A DNA stretch of 64,000 bases from assembly GCA_038501195.1 (NCBI GenBank), contig JBBPUQ010000001.1, positions 3,720,001 to 3,784,000 on the forward strand, in the 5' to 3' direction. The notes beneath the pieces were generated by a model. The model was not told where the DNA came from. It saw only the letters and a program-made list of their open reading frames with translations, and made no database searches. Origin of the DNA: Nemania diffusa (lineage: Eukaryota > Ascomycota > Sordariomycetes > Xylariales > Xylariaceae). The translations under genes and the position numbers were made by a program. Positions 22,608 to 33,375 of this stretch are shown piece by piece; the stretch's first letter is position 1, and each line of letters begins with the position of its first letter.

Positions 22608-23553
22608 ATGAATCAGAATAATGTGAGTGTTTTTTTCATACCAAGCCGGTGTAGTCTACCTATTGCTAATATACTCAAAGCGTCACGATTATGAGGCCCC
22701 AGAGGTGGCCCCTCAACAAAGCCTCCCCGAGGTCTACTATCCGGCCGCGATACCGGTCGCCCCATATCGCGGAGAGAACTTTGCGTCGATACCACTCAAG
22801 TCATTTAACCCGTACCCTGATACGACTGCATTCGCCGAGACACCAAAGAGCTCATATCCTGGCACTAACTCGATCCTAACCTACGACAACCAATCGACAC
22901 GGGGCGCCTTACCCCCGGCGGAACAACCAAGCGAACCATCAAGGCGGGTTTGCGGCTACTCAGTTCTAGTACTTATTCTATCGGGAATTATCGCGGTTCT
23001 GTTAGTTGCCGTGATAGGGCTGGGAGCCGGAGCCGGGATTCTAAACACCAGAGTCAAGAACGCGGAGGCCAAATTGGCACAACCTCTCGCCGATATAGAC
23101 CGGGGGTGTTCGACGGATCCAGACTCCGTTACTGCGACCCGGTATACCTCTTCGTGTGAGTGTATAAAACCTGATCGTGGACGCGACGATGGGCAGGCCT
23201 TGGCTGACGTGAGCGAAGTTTTTGATAGATCGACTTACACGATCTACTGTAACGATGACGCGCCGAATCCTCCTCTCCAGTCGTTATTCGTCGGAAACTT
23301 CGATGACTGCATTGATGCCTGCGCATCCTACTCGACGTATACGCGTGGCAACTTTCCGGGCATGGCGATGTCCGCGAATTTTACATGCTCCGGCGTCAGC
23401 TTCATTCCAGACTGGACAAACAGAACCACCGCGATGGCGGTGAATGCGCCCGGAAACTGCTATTTGAAGCCGGGGCCACAGAACTCAACGGCGCTCACGC
23501 ACCCAAGTAGCGATGGGCCGGCAGTTCACGCCGCAATACTTCAAACTTCTTAA
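22608..23553 (+). CDS. Single-pass membrane protein with Cys-rich PAN-like ectodomain
   Basis: Spliced from 22608-22622 and 22681-23553, 295 aa. The 58-nt intron (GTGAGT to AAAG) joins MNQNN to RHDYEAPEVAPQQ and removes an unlikely hydrophobic N-terminus from the unspliced frame. Layout: a Pro/Tyr-rich cytoplasmic tail of about 95 residues, one transmembrane helix at about 98-126 (VLVLILSGIIAVLLVAVIGL), then an extracellular region of about 170 residues with paired cysteines. The motif FDDCIDACASY, then CSGVSFIPDW and GNCYLKPG, matches the fungal PAN/apple-like pattern seen in many uncharacterised surface proteins. NxT/NxS sites (for example NFT, NRT, NST) suggest glycosylation. No signal peptide, so it is probably type II or a tail-in topology driven by the internal helix. 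Ligand and role unknown. The gene stands alone beside the relic-filled desert. Confidence 0.72.
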
Positions 23554-25678
23554 TAATTCAGGTTATACACATAGCTTGTTGGAAACGCGGCGCCACCCAT
23601 TTAATTGGCCCCATCTGTCTACATATGTATATTATTAGGGGCACGCTGTAACACGATACCTTTTATGATGACCGGGAGTTAGGAGCTGTCTATCGTGCTT
23701 AGTATTGAAGAGTACATTTTATACGATTTCCATAGAAGAATAGGATAGGTACCTAGATAAGTGAATCTTAGAGGGTAATCTCGTTGTTAGTTCATCTAGA
23801 TAGGATTCTAGATACATAGGCTCCTGTTGATAGTGATAGGGTCCATTCTCGGTTCCCAATCTTCTCAATAGATAATTTCCTTGCTGGATAGATGCAGGAC
23901 TGGCAGGATTCTGTGCCACAGTGATGGCGGTCCCGAATCCGAGCTTAGAGATGATGGCAACAGTAGCCAATTGGTTAATCTCTCGTTGCTAGGGTCATGG
24001 ATTCTCGGGCCACCCGTCTCAGCCTTTAACGAGTGCTACTATTGCCTGTATCCTAGACCCTTGTCAGTCCCGATCCAGATAAATACCTAGATACTATGTA
24101 GCTGGTTTTGGAGAAATGCATTTAAGCACATGGCAACTAATAATCTAATAACGATTTGCTTACTAATGGGACGCTGCATTATACATAGATACTGTCTGAT
24201 TGATTTCTTTCGTATGGTAGCGCATATATAGCGTTACTTTAGATAGTAAGTCGACCTATTTTATTTCGACTGGGTAAGCCAAATAGTACATAGACATCGG
24301 CTCTATGATGTTAGGTAAAAGTCCACTGCTCTAGCAATTCGTGAAATGGTTGGGAACCTTGTGCTCCTGAATTAATACCGGGACCTTGTCAAGACTCAAG
24401 ACTCGCTCCTTGTAATTAAAAACGATCAACCTTACACTATTCATTGAGGTCCTGAAAGCTCAAATTTTCGGTCCCGACCTCCCGGTAACTACTCGGACCC
24501 GATAGTCTATCTGTTTCAAGTCTCTAACTTAAGGGGGCGACTGGTGATTGGCTACTTCTTTGGATACCGCTTTCGTGAGGCCGAGCCCCGTGGCGCCGAA
24601 ACGCTGCGGATCAAAGCTCCGGGAGGCCAGGGAGGTGTGCGTCTTCCCCGGATTATGGGCTGCGCGAAGAGCATCTGTCGCGAGACACCCTACCCAGTAC
24701 CACCGGCCAGGCAATGACTAGTTAACAGGTAGCCACGTAACCAGGTATGCAATCGTATAGTAGAGAATTGCGTTCTAAACATGAGAAACTTTGCTTGGTA
24801 TGCTCCCTTGGGGACTGATAAGACTCCTAACCCGTGGATCATAAGAATGCAACAGCACTCGATTTCGAATGCAGTAGGTATGTGGTACTGAACAGTCACA
24901 GCTGCACCGCTGATCGGTAGAAACCTGTACTGGGGTTCGCCAGCAACGTAATATTTATTATTCCCGTCATCAGAGATAGCCGCCAGGTTTCTAGAAGCCT
25001 CCGAGGAGAACCGGATCATGGCTCAGCTCCGAGCTACGGCGACTACGCTGGAATATGACTGCCAGAGCTCCTTAGTAGATGCTAGCATCGCAATAGGTAT
25101 GATAGTGTGAAATACCCAACTAGGCCGTCTTGGCATCCGACTCCGTTCCCTGCATGTCAAGTCAAGGGCGCACGACTCCACAATTATTGGTACCCCATGA
25201 TGACAATAGGGACAGCGTAGATCCCTGCGTTTGCCTTTGAGGCGCATCTCTACTACCTATGGAATAATATGAGAGGGGCCATGACTCTTCACGAATAATC
25301 GGTCTTCTACCTCGCATACGTATGTAGCACTCATCCAGGCTCATAACATACCTACCTAGTTATACGGACAACTGACGAGGTCTGCCGATGCTGACCGCTA
25401 CTAGTTTCCTATCCTAGTTGCTTTGGTGTTGTTGAATAGACCAGTTCAAAGTTTATGGCTGATCTTTTGAGTTTTAAAAGCGAAATTAACCCACTTGCTT
25501 ACCAGACTGTCCTTCCATATTTCTCTATATATTCGCCTCACTTGGGCCTTGTCCGATCACTCCCCGATCTTGTAACTCGCGTACCCACGGGAACGCCCTG
25601 CCTGTCCGTTCTTTGTCGTGGCGGCTACTCAAAACTGGCACGTGTCTCTAATAAGGCAGACTCCATTGTGCCCTTTGG
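23554..25678. other. Intergenic, no gene supported
   Basis: Between the membrane protein and the homeodomain gene. Minus-strand frames at 24690-25019 (ISDDGNNKYYVAGEPQYRF) and 25023-25247 abut and could be pieces of one decayed gene, but no family is recognised. The last 250 bases are the presumed leader of the homeodomain gene. Confidence 0.4.
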
Positions 25679-28600
25679 ATGACAACCATCCCAGAAGAGC
25701 TCAACGAAGATATTGAAGTAATGGATTTCGTAAACTGGGACGCTGCAGCCGAGAGCACGGGGTTTAACTTGCCGGCCAGCTCGGAGGGCGCGCATCATCT
25801 TCCTGATGTCGCCCCGGCTCTAGCCCCAGGCTTATCAGAGGACCCTAGCATGGACCTCGCTTTTGGTGATGTCGATGGGGATGACTGGTCCTACTGGGCA
25901 CTTCAACATTATGAATCTACCCAAATGCAACAGGATGTCGATACCTCGGCGGACCCTGACCTAGACCCAATCGGAGCCCCTCAGTTTTCTTGGGAAACGC
26001 CAGAAGCTCCCTGTACCAATTGTTCTAAATGGGCCTACCAATGCAAGAGAATCCGGGAGGGTAAATATAGGGGTTATTGCACTAGCTGTGTGGCGCTTCG
26101 CCGACAGTGTAGTTTCGGGCCCCCGACCAACAACCTCACTTCAGATGGCGGCGCTACGTTCCCTGCAAATCCTTGGCCCATAATGGGCGACAGGCCAGAG
26201 ACCTCGATTCTTCATGAAGATGAGTTGGCTGCTATCATGAATTCGGAACCCGCGGCGCCTCTGGCGACGGCTGTTGCTGAAGTGATGCCATTGTCGCCAC
26301 GTCCTCAACATCCGGCCAAGATTGGGGCTCGGTTCTCCCGTGAATCGGTCAAGGTGCTTAAGAACTGGGTGGTAACGCACAGCCACCATCCATATCCCAC
26401 GGACGAGGAAAGAGAGAGCCTACAGAAGATTACTGGATTGAACAAGACCCAGATCACCAACTGGCTAGCCAACGCCCGGCGCCGGGGAAAAATCCAACCA
26501 ACTCGGGCAACGTCGCCGCATGTTGGCCGAGGATATGCTCAGGCAATCGACATTCCCCAAAGAAGGGGTACGCCTGGCCTATTTGAGAACATGAATCCGC
26601 TGCAGCGTTGGGAGAACTCTCCGCCCGAAAACGAACCTGCTTCGGTCACGGCCATCGCTCGCGCTGTCTCGGCTTCCGGTTCGTACTCGGCGACGTCGGG
26701 CTCCGGCCGTACCAGTCCCAATGTGTGGAATCTGTCTGATGACGGATCTAGCAGATCGATCTGCGACCGGTCATCGGCTAGTAGTTGGGGGACTTCGCAC
26801 TCCAGTGGTGGCTCCTTTGCGTCAGCTTTCTCCAACCAGTCCCGTGGCTCGTCCATTCCATCATTTGTTCGCAGCAACCGGGGCCGGCGGCGACGAAGGC
26901 GTGCGCCGCCCAAGCGGACTGAGGAACAACCGAACCAGCCAGCCAAGACTTTCCAATGTACTTTCTGTACCGAGACCTTCAGGACGAAACACGACTGGCA
27001 GCGCCACGAAAAGTCATTACATTTGTCCCTCGAGCGGTGGATTTGCTCTCCCGACGGCCCTCGAGCTGTCAATCCTGATACCGGGCTAACAAGCTGCGTC
27101 TTTTGCGGCCAAGCAAACCCCGACGACGCACATATCGAGTTGCATAATTTTTCCAGCTGTACTGAACGAAACCAGGAGGAGAGGACATTTTACCGGAAGG
27201 ACCATCTACGACAACATCTACGGCTTGTCCACGATGTCAAATTCCTCCCGTGGACGATGGATAAGTGGCGAGTAACATCTCCTGAGATTCGATCGCGATG
27301 TGGTTTCTGTGGTACCGTCCTCGATAGCTGGACGGTTCGAGTCGACCACCTGGCCGAGCACTTTAAGACGGGTAATACCATGGCTGACTGGAAGGGTGAC
27401 TGGGGTTTCGATGCACCTGTTCTCGAAATGGTCGAGAACTCAATTCCTCCCTGTGAGTTGAGCGCAATGCTCTCGCTACGTACCTATATCTGACCTCTTT
27501 TCACAGACTTAATCCACGACGAGAGGCAATCGCCTCTACCTTTCGAAGCGAGTCAGCCATCACCTAGTAGTCCAACCAATGCATACGAACTTTTGAAATT
27601 AGAGCTGCAGTGGTGGATCACTAATAAAAAAGAGGAGCTTGGCATCTCGCCTAGCGATTCGGAGATTCAACAAGAAGCTTGCCGCATTATCTATGGTGCT
27701 GAGGTTATGCTAAAGGGTATTGGGATGTCATCTTCCTCGTGGGTTTGTGACCTAGTCTTGTCTTCTGAAGACGCCAAGCGCCAGGCCGCGTTCCAGCCGC
27801 GAGCTCCTGGTACCAATTGCTTGTCGTCTCTCCGTATTAACGGCAAATCGGACATATTCGAGAATTGTGAGTTTGAGAAAGAGCTACAAGATTACGTACA
27901 CGCAAAGTTGTTATTAGGCTTAACGGCCATGGATCACGAGCTCCAGGACGAAGCATGCCGTATCCTGGGGAGGATGGAGGAAAGATCGAGCAACCCGTCC
28001 GAGGCTCTAGCAAATTGGTTCATTCGCATGATCAATATTTCGTCGTCGTGGCTTCAGGACTTCCGACAACGAGCGCATCTTCCCCGAAGCGAGGACGTAG
28101 GCGATGCCTACAAGCGGTCAACCGACCCGAAGACAATCGATTCCACTATTCATAATTACAGCCGCCTCGAGGCCGAGCTCGGAGACTACCTCCAGGTTCA
28201 GAGATCACTCAGCAAGGAGCCCACGGACGCGGATTTGCAGCATCAAGCAAGAATTATCGTTTATGAAGTCGACGACGAGTGGAACCAGACAGCCGCTGAC
28301 GACCGAGAATGGCTTGGTCATTTTAGGGAGAGGCACCCCCCAAAGCCGTACCGTCCGAGCCCAGTGTCTAGTGGTTCACAGTCAAGCGGGAGGCACGCTT
28401 CCGCTACCGATCCCTTGCATACAATCCACGTATCCCCTCAGACGAACAGCAGCCCGTCCCCGGGTGGATCCAGCACAAGCTCCATAAAACCTGGTGCTAG
28501 GTTTCTGAACGATGCGAACTGCTTTCGACGCTTGGCGAGAGATCTCGGTCGCTTCGTGACAGCAACAATGTCTGCCAACAACCCCAATCGGCACGTCCCC

Positions 28601-29530
28601 ACAGACGAAGAACTCAAACACCAGGCACGATGGATAGTATATGATGAGTAGGTCGAGACACTCCTCTAACACGTAGTCTTAACCCCTTTTAACCCCTTTT
28701 GCTGACTCCGTTCTAGCGATGACCCATTCAACCAGACAGCAGCCGACAATGCAGAGTGGCTGCAGCGGTTCAAGGTTGACGCGGGGATACTACCAGCTGA
28801 GTCCGGTCCAGGCCTAGGGGTTCGATCCGTCGCTTGGAATGTCCGGGATGGCGGTACTGGATTTGAGCCGCCTTATGTCAACCCCAACCCCGCCGCGATG
28901 ATCGAGCTGCTGCACGGGAACCCGCAGATATACCTCAGCGACAAAGCGAAGCCTTTCGAGTCCGAGGCCAGCACCGCCAACCACTTCCTCCGGACCTTCA
29001 CCCAGCGATACCCGGCGCCCGCCAAGATCTTCTGCAGTCGAGAGCTGGAAAACGGGCTGACGGAATACGTCAAGCGCGAGCTGCAGAAGACGGGCGTCTT
29101 CCCGAGCGACGCACAGCTGCAGGCGCGGGCCCGCGACATCATGGGCATGCAGAAGACCCCCTGCGACGACCCCATCTTGCTCAGCAAGTTCAAGGCGGCT
29201 CTTCAGGGGAACATGCTCGCGCAGCAACAACCCGTCCCTATGGGGGCGGGCTTCGGCTTAGATTTCCCGGCAACACTTCCCGCCTCGATGCCGACCACCT
29301 CGGCGCTCTCAGCGGCCCTGGCCTCGTCTATGCCCACTCTGGATCCAACGCTGCCCACCATGGCTCCGGCCTCCTTCTCTGGGGAGATGGACCTCGACCT
29401 GCACTTCACAGAGCAGGAGCTCAACGACATCTTACACGATGTCAGTTACGGGCTCGACGATAATATGCAGCTCAATCTGGACCCCGACTCGCAGGAGCAC
29501 GTCGGCGGGGGATCCGGCATGTCCATTTGA
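25679..29530 (+). CDS. Homeodomain-C2H2-Zn2Cys6-like regulator with five C-terminal repeats
   Basis: Exons 25679-27452, 27507-28647, 28717-29530, 1242 aa; both introns are GT-AG and keep frame. Domains: acidic N-terminus; Zn2Cys6-like module at 112-144 (C-x2-C-x6-C-x11-C-x2-C-x6-C); TALE/KN-type homeodomain at about 216-271, with HPYPTDEERESLQKITGL and the recognition-helix segment QITNWLANARRR; Ser-rich linker with a basic RGRRRRRR patch near 402; three C2H2-like fingers (C427/C430/H443/H448; C473/C476 with H513/H518; C541/C544/H557/H561). The exons after intron 1 encode five degenerate copies of a 50-60 residue module (about 622-680, 713-780, 811-867, 930-990, 1080-1131). Its shape is ExELxDYV...PSDxxLQxxARxIVY...NQTAADxxEWLxxF. 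Proteins pairing a homeobox with C2H2 fingers are known in filamentous ascomycetes; the target genes are not known here. The C-terminal module has no name I can give. Confidence 0.88.
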
Positions 29531-30379
29531 TCGATTATGAGAGGTTAATGACTTTTGCTTGTTTTGCTTCTTGGGCTGATACCACTTGAGACGACATGAT
29601 TGCTGGGATTTGCATTGGGGCTAAGGGCATACAACGACTTCACTCTCTAACTATATGTAGTCTGTCTATAGTCATGGGCATAATCTAAATATTAATGATG
29701 AACAAGATATTCTTGGGGTATAATGAATAACTGTTATTTTAGCTGTAATACTTTGCAACGTAATTCGGGGAAGATTACAACGCAAGCCAGTTACCTGTTC
29801 CATACTTGCAAATATAGTATGTATATCTATTAGGTCCTAACTCCTATTTTTACTACCACTCGTAATCTCGTTGGGATGTTGGGTGCGGTTGCTGTGGGAA
29901 AGAATTGGTTCTTACTCGCTTTCTGTCCCTGTGTGCGGTTCCGTATAACTACTTGATAAGATCGTGCGCTGATAAGTCGAGGACTTTATCCAGCATGTAC
30001 CTACCTAATGTAGGTATTGGAGCTCTAGATAATTCGTTGAATCAATGCCAGTAACGAATGTGGGCAGTCACTTAATCTAGCTCTACCTAGGTAGGTACCT
30101 AAAGTCAGCCGCTAGCCGCTAGATGTATCAAATACTTAGGTACCTACCTACTAGGTAGGTAGTTTTCGTCATTTGGTGGGGTCATTCTCCCGGAACATCA
30201 TCCTATCCAAACTACCTACGCATAGGTTAGATACTTCACCTTGAACTTCCTGGCTTACTTCGCGCCGTTTCTATTAAGTATACGCTATACAACCTGGCAA
30301 TTCTTTCGGATTGTTAAAACTATATATACTTCCATACTAAATATATCAACTTGCACATATCATATCGCCCTCCGTCGAA
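29531..30379. other. Intergenic, TACCTA-rich
   Basis: 3' region of the homeodomain gene and promoter of GMF. TACCTA/TAGGTA palindromes cluster at 29995-30165. No frame of interest. Confidence 0.5.
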
Positions 30380-31135
30380 ATGGTATAGAATACAACCCCT
30401 CTCATCGCGTCACCCAAGCATATGATCTAACTCCGGCACTAACCGCCTGTCGCAGAGCTCTGAAGCACGGCTCTATACGTTCTCGCAGGAGACGAAGGAC
30501 CATCTGCGTAAATTTAGGTTAACTACTTCTCGCGCAACCGGTCCCCAAGCTGTGATTTGTATGTACGTCTCCATGCGTGGCCGCAGATCAATACAACCCA
30601 CGCTGTCGTGTGGTCATCCGCACATGTGCGGAATCTCTAGTCCTAAATCGAGCTAATATATTGTCGCGCGCGACCGACAGACTTGATCGATAAGAAGACA
30701 CACGAGATCAAGCAGGATGAAGACAAGATAGTCTACAAGTCTCTCCAAGAGGTCGCAGACGATCTGCCTGATAACTCGCCGCGGTATATATTGCTCAGCT
30801 ATCCACTAGTGCTCGTATGTTCCGAATTTATATATTCCTCGTCAGCCCATTTTTTTCAAGTCTTGAGATATGTACAAGATGGCATCCAACTATGCAGTAA
30901 TGTATACAGATACTATAGAGGCACCATTCGCTAACCCTCGGTATAGTCATCTGGCCGCATTTCCGTCCCTTACGTCCTCCTATACTACCTACCCACGACG
31001 TGCAACGCCGAAAGCCGCATGATGTACGCCGGCGCCAAGGAATTGATGCGGAATACGAGCGAGGTCGGAAAAGTACTCGATATCGAGAGCGCGGATGACT
31101 TAGGAGACATTCCCAAGCAGCTCGGGGCGGAATAG
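30380..31135 (+). CDS. GMF1: Glia maturation factor homologue (ADF-H domain)
   Basis: Small ADF/cofilin-family protein that binds the Arp2/3 complex, promotes debranching of actin networks and inhibits new branches; cytosolic, at endocytic actin patches. Exons 30380-30382, 30456-30558, 30681-30814, 30947-31135, 142 aa, the usual length of the family. The whole protein is one ADF-H domain: SSEARLYTFSQETKDHLRKF, KQDEDKIVYKSLQEVADDLP, SPRYILLSYPL, VPYVLLYYLPTTCNAE, MYAGAKELMRNTSEV. The first coding exon is the ATG alone, followed directly by a GTATAG donor; the intron has CTAAC and a GCAG acceptor and joins ATG to AGC TCT GAA. No other in-frame Met precedes SEARLY. Convergent with NBP35, 243 bp apart. 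Confidence 0.92.
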
Positions 31136-31378
31136 GATAAATTGTCGGGAAGATGGAAGATGGCGGCATGTTGCCGTTTACAGAGATGTAAACTGTAGGT
31201 TTAGGTGCTCGCCCTCTGCAACGTAGGTGGTCGATATAATTATACCTTGGGGCCTACTCGATAATATAGGTTTCTGTTGGGAGTGATTGCCAATGTGCTT
31301 TTATTCAAGCACCAACCCATTTGCGTGGGTTCACGCCTTGTTTATTTTGATTTTGATTTATTAGTATGTGTAGGAATT

Positions 31379-32398
31379 CTATTCATCTGGTAGAATTTCC
31401 ACCCCAATCTCTTTAGCTAATCCCTTTACGACACGCTTGAGGGCCTTGCATGCTGGGCTATCCGGGTAATGGTCGAAAAAGCTCTCGCCGTAATCGCAGG
31501 CCATCCCTATCCTCGGATCTAGGGGCACCTCGCCTAGGAATGGGATGCCCATCTCTTTCGCCAACGCCGCGCCACCACCCGTTGTAGCCTTGAAGATCTG
31601 GTTCTCGTGTGTACACTTGGGACACACAAAGCCGCTCATATTTTCCACTAGACCGAGCACTTTGATCCCTGCCTTTCTGCAGAAGTCAATCTCCTTTCGT
31701 ACGTCAAGCAGAGACACTTCCTGGGGCGTCGTGACCATTATAGCGCCGTCTATCCCACTCTCCTTCAGGAGACTATTGACACTGAGGTGTTCGTCGCTAG
31801 TACCGGGCGGGGTATCGACGAGAAGAAAGTCCATGTCTCCCCACTCAACCTCCTTGAGGAATTTCTTGATAAGACCATTCTTCTTGGGCCCGCGCCATAT
31901 GATGGCGTCGTCGCGGTTCGGCAGCATGAACTGAATGCTCATGACGCCCAGATTGTCGGAAACCCAGACGGGCGACCACCCGGAACTGCTGATGTGGATG
32001 GTCTCGTCCTCGACGCCCATCATTTTGGGGATGCTCGGCCCGCAGATGTCGGTGTCCATGATGCCCACGGTGCGCGCCTCGTCCGTCGCGAAGGCGTGCG
32101 CCAGCAGGCTCGTGAACGTGCTCTTGCCCACGCCGCCCTTGCCGGACAGCACGAGGAGCTTGTGTCGGACGCCCGCCAGCCGCGCCGTGATGAGCGGGAC
32201 GTCCGGGTCGGGGCCCTTGGGCGCGCTCGCGCAGATCGCCTGGTTCGGACACCCGGCGCACGAGTCTGCCTTGCCGGCCGCATCCGACTCGGGCCCCGGG
32301 CAGTGCTCGGGCTCGGGCGCCACGAGCTGCGGGCGCGCTTTCAGTGGGTTGTCGATGACATCCTGGACGGCCTCCGGTTCGTCGAGAGACGGCGCCAT
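31379..32398 (-). CDS. NBP35: Cytosolic Fe-S cluster assembly P-loop ATPase Nbp35
   Basis: Scaffold NTPase of the cytosolic iron-sulfur assembly (CIA) machinery, acting with Cfd1 to build 4Fe-4S clusters for cytosolic and nuclear apoproteins. Single exon, 339 aa. Near the N-terminus is C-x13-C-x2-C-x5-C (CPGP...[11 protein letters not shown]), the ferredoxin-like cluster site that distinguishes Nbp35 from Cfd1. Then comes the deviant Walker [34 protein letters not shown], and [12 protein letters not shown] with the C-terminal CxxC that binds the bridging cluster. Length and motif order match the family. It is divergent from the Hos3-type gene, sharing about 1 kb of upstream DNA. Confidence 0.96.
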   Translation of the reverse strand: MAPSLDEPEAVQDVIDNPLKARPQLVAPEPEHCPGPESDAAGKADSCAGCPNQAICASAPKGPDPDVPLITARLAGVRHKLLVLSGKGGVGKSTFTSLLAHAFATDEARTVGIMDTDICGPSIPKMMGVEDETIHISSSGWSPVWVSDNLGVMSIQFMLPNRDDAIIWRGPKKNGLIKKFLKEVEWGDMDFLLVDTPPGTSDEHLSVNSLLKESGIDGAIMVTTPQEVSLLDVRKEIDFCRKAGIKVLGLVENMSGFVCPKCTHENQIFKATTGGGAALAKEMGIPFLGEVPLDPRIGMACDYGESFFDHYPDSPACKALKRVVKGLAKEIGVEILPDE

Positions 32399-33375
32399 GG
32401 CGTCTCTCCGATTTCTTATTTTATTTTTTTATTTTTTTTGGTTTAGGGTCCGTAGGACACTTTATTATATTTATATGATGTAGGAAGTAGGGCAGGAGCC
32501 CCTAGAGGCTGGAAATGTGTATAAACCCACTCTCGCGATGGTGGCGAACTGTTGATTATAAATTCGAACAAGGCTTCTTACCCTACAGTAGGTACTCGAA
32601 TAGGCTACCGCAAAACAAGGGGCCTTCCACAGCGGGGTTGTGTCTAGCCGCTACTCTATCATAGAGTACATGTATGAAGTGAATAGTGGCGAAACTTCGT
32701 CCACGTTTGATCTACCTCCCATCTATTCTTGGAAGTCCATATAAAATAGGTGGTAAACTATCAGGTAGTAGGTAGCGTTTGTACAGCGATGCATGGGCTT
32801 AGGTAAGAGCCTACAGAGTACCTAGGTAAGTAATGATCTAGAAAAAGAGTCCGTTGTCGGCGCTGAGAGCCCGTTAACTGAGTGGCGATAACAACGGTAT
32901 GTTAGGTAGACAGCCGATAAGGCAACACGACGTCAGTAGGTGCACTCTTATTAAGTTCCTATCGTACCCAGGTCCAAGTACCTACATACATGTTAAGTTG
33001 GAGGGGTAGTATACCCTTGCCCGGGTTTGTTGCTGAAGAGACCCGAATGCCCAGCTGCGGGGCGCATAAACTATAATTTAGTAGTGCCTGTAGGTATTCT
33101 ATATCCCCACCAAGGAAAGTCGCGTTACGCGCTAGGAACTTTGATTACTTTCACAAAAGCCAACTTTCACACTACGTATTTTTATTCTTCTGCCGCGGTG
33201 ACCTACTTTCTAGTCTAGACTAGGAATAACATGATTGTATCTTGACTACCTGTATGCTCTATCTTCTCGCAAACATCCCTTCTAGTTGACACAACTAAGA
33301 AGCCCGAGGCACCTAGTTAACCTACACACTCATGGTTCAATCGCGTCCTGTCCGCATGTTGAACTAACTCCGGTC
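32399..33375. other. Divergent intergenic region NBP35/HOS3
   Basis: Contains a T-rich tract just upstream of the NBP35 start (32417-32440) and TACCTA/TAGGTA words at 32760-32830 and 32980. The frame that extends HOS3 leftward from 33376 has no ATG and is left out. Confidence 0.45.

Noticed and set aside
24690..25247. Two abutting minus-strand frames that could form one gene
   Set aside because: A stop separates them and no family is recognised; may be a relic but cannot be supported.
28680..28705. Telomere-like TTAACCCCTTTTAACCCC
   Set aside because: Two units only, inside intron 2 of the homeodomain gene; part of the pyrimidine tract before the acceptor.
31787..32446. Long plus-strand frames opposite NBP35
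   Set aside because: Mirror frames of a GC-rich coding exon; NBP35 motifs on the minus strand are decisive.
33286..33375. Leftward in-frame extension of HOS3
   Set aside because: Begins at TTG, no ATG; the first ATG is at 33376.
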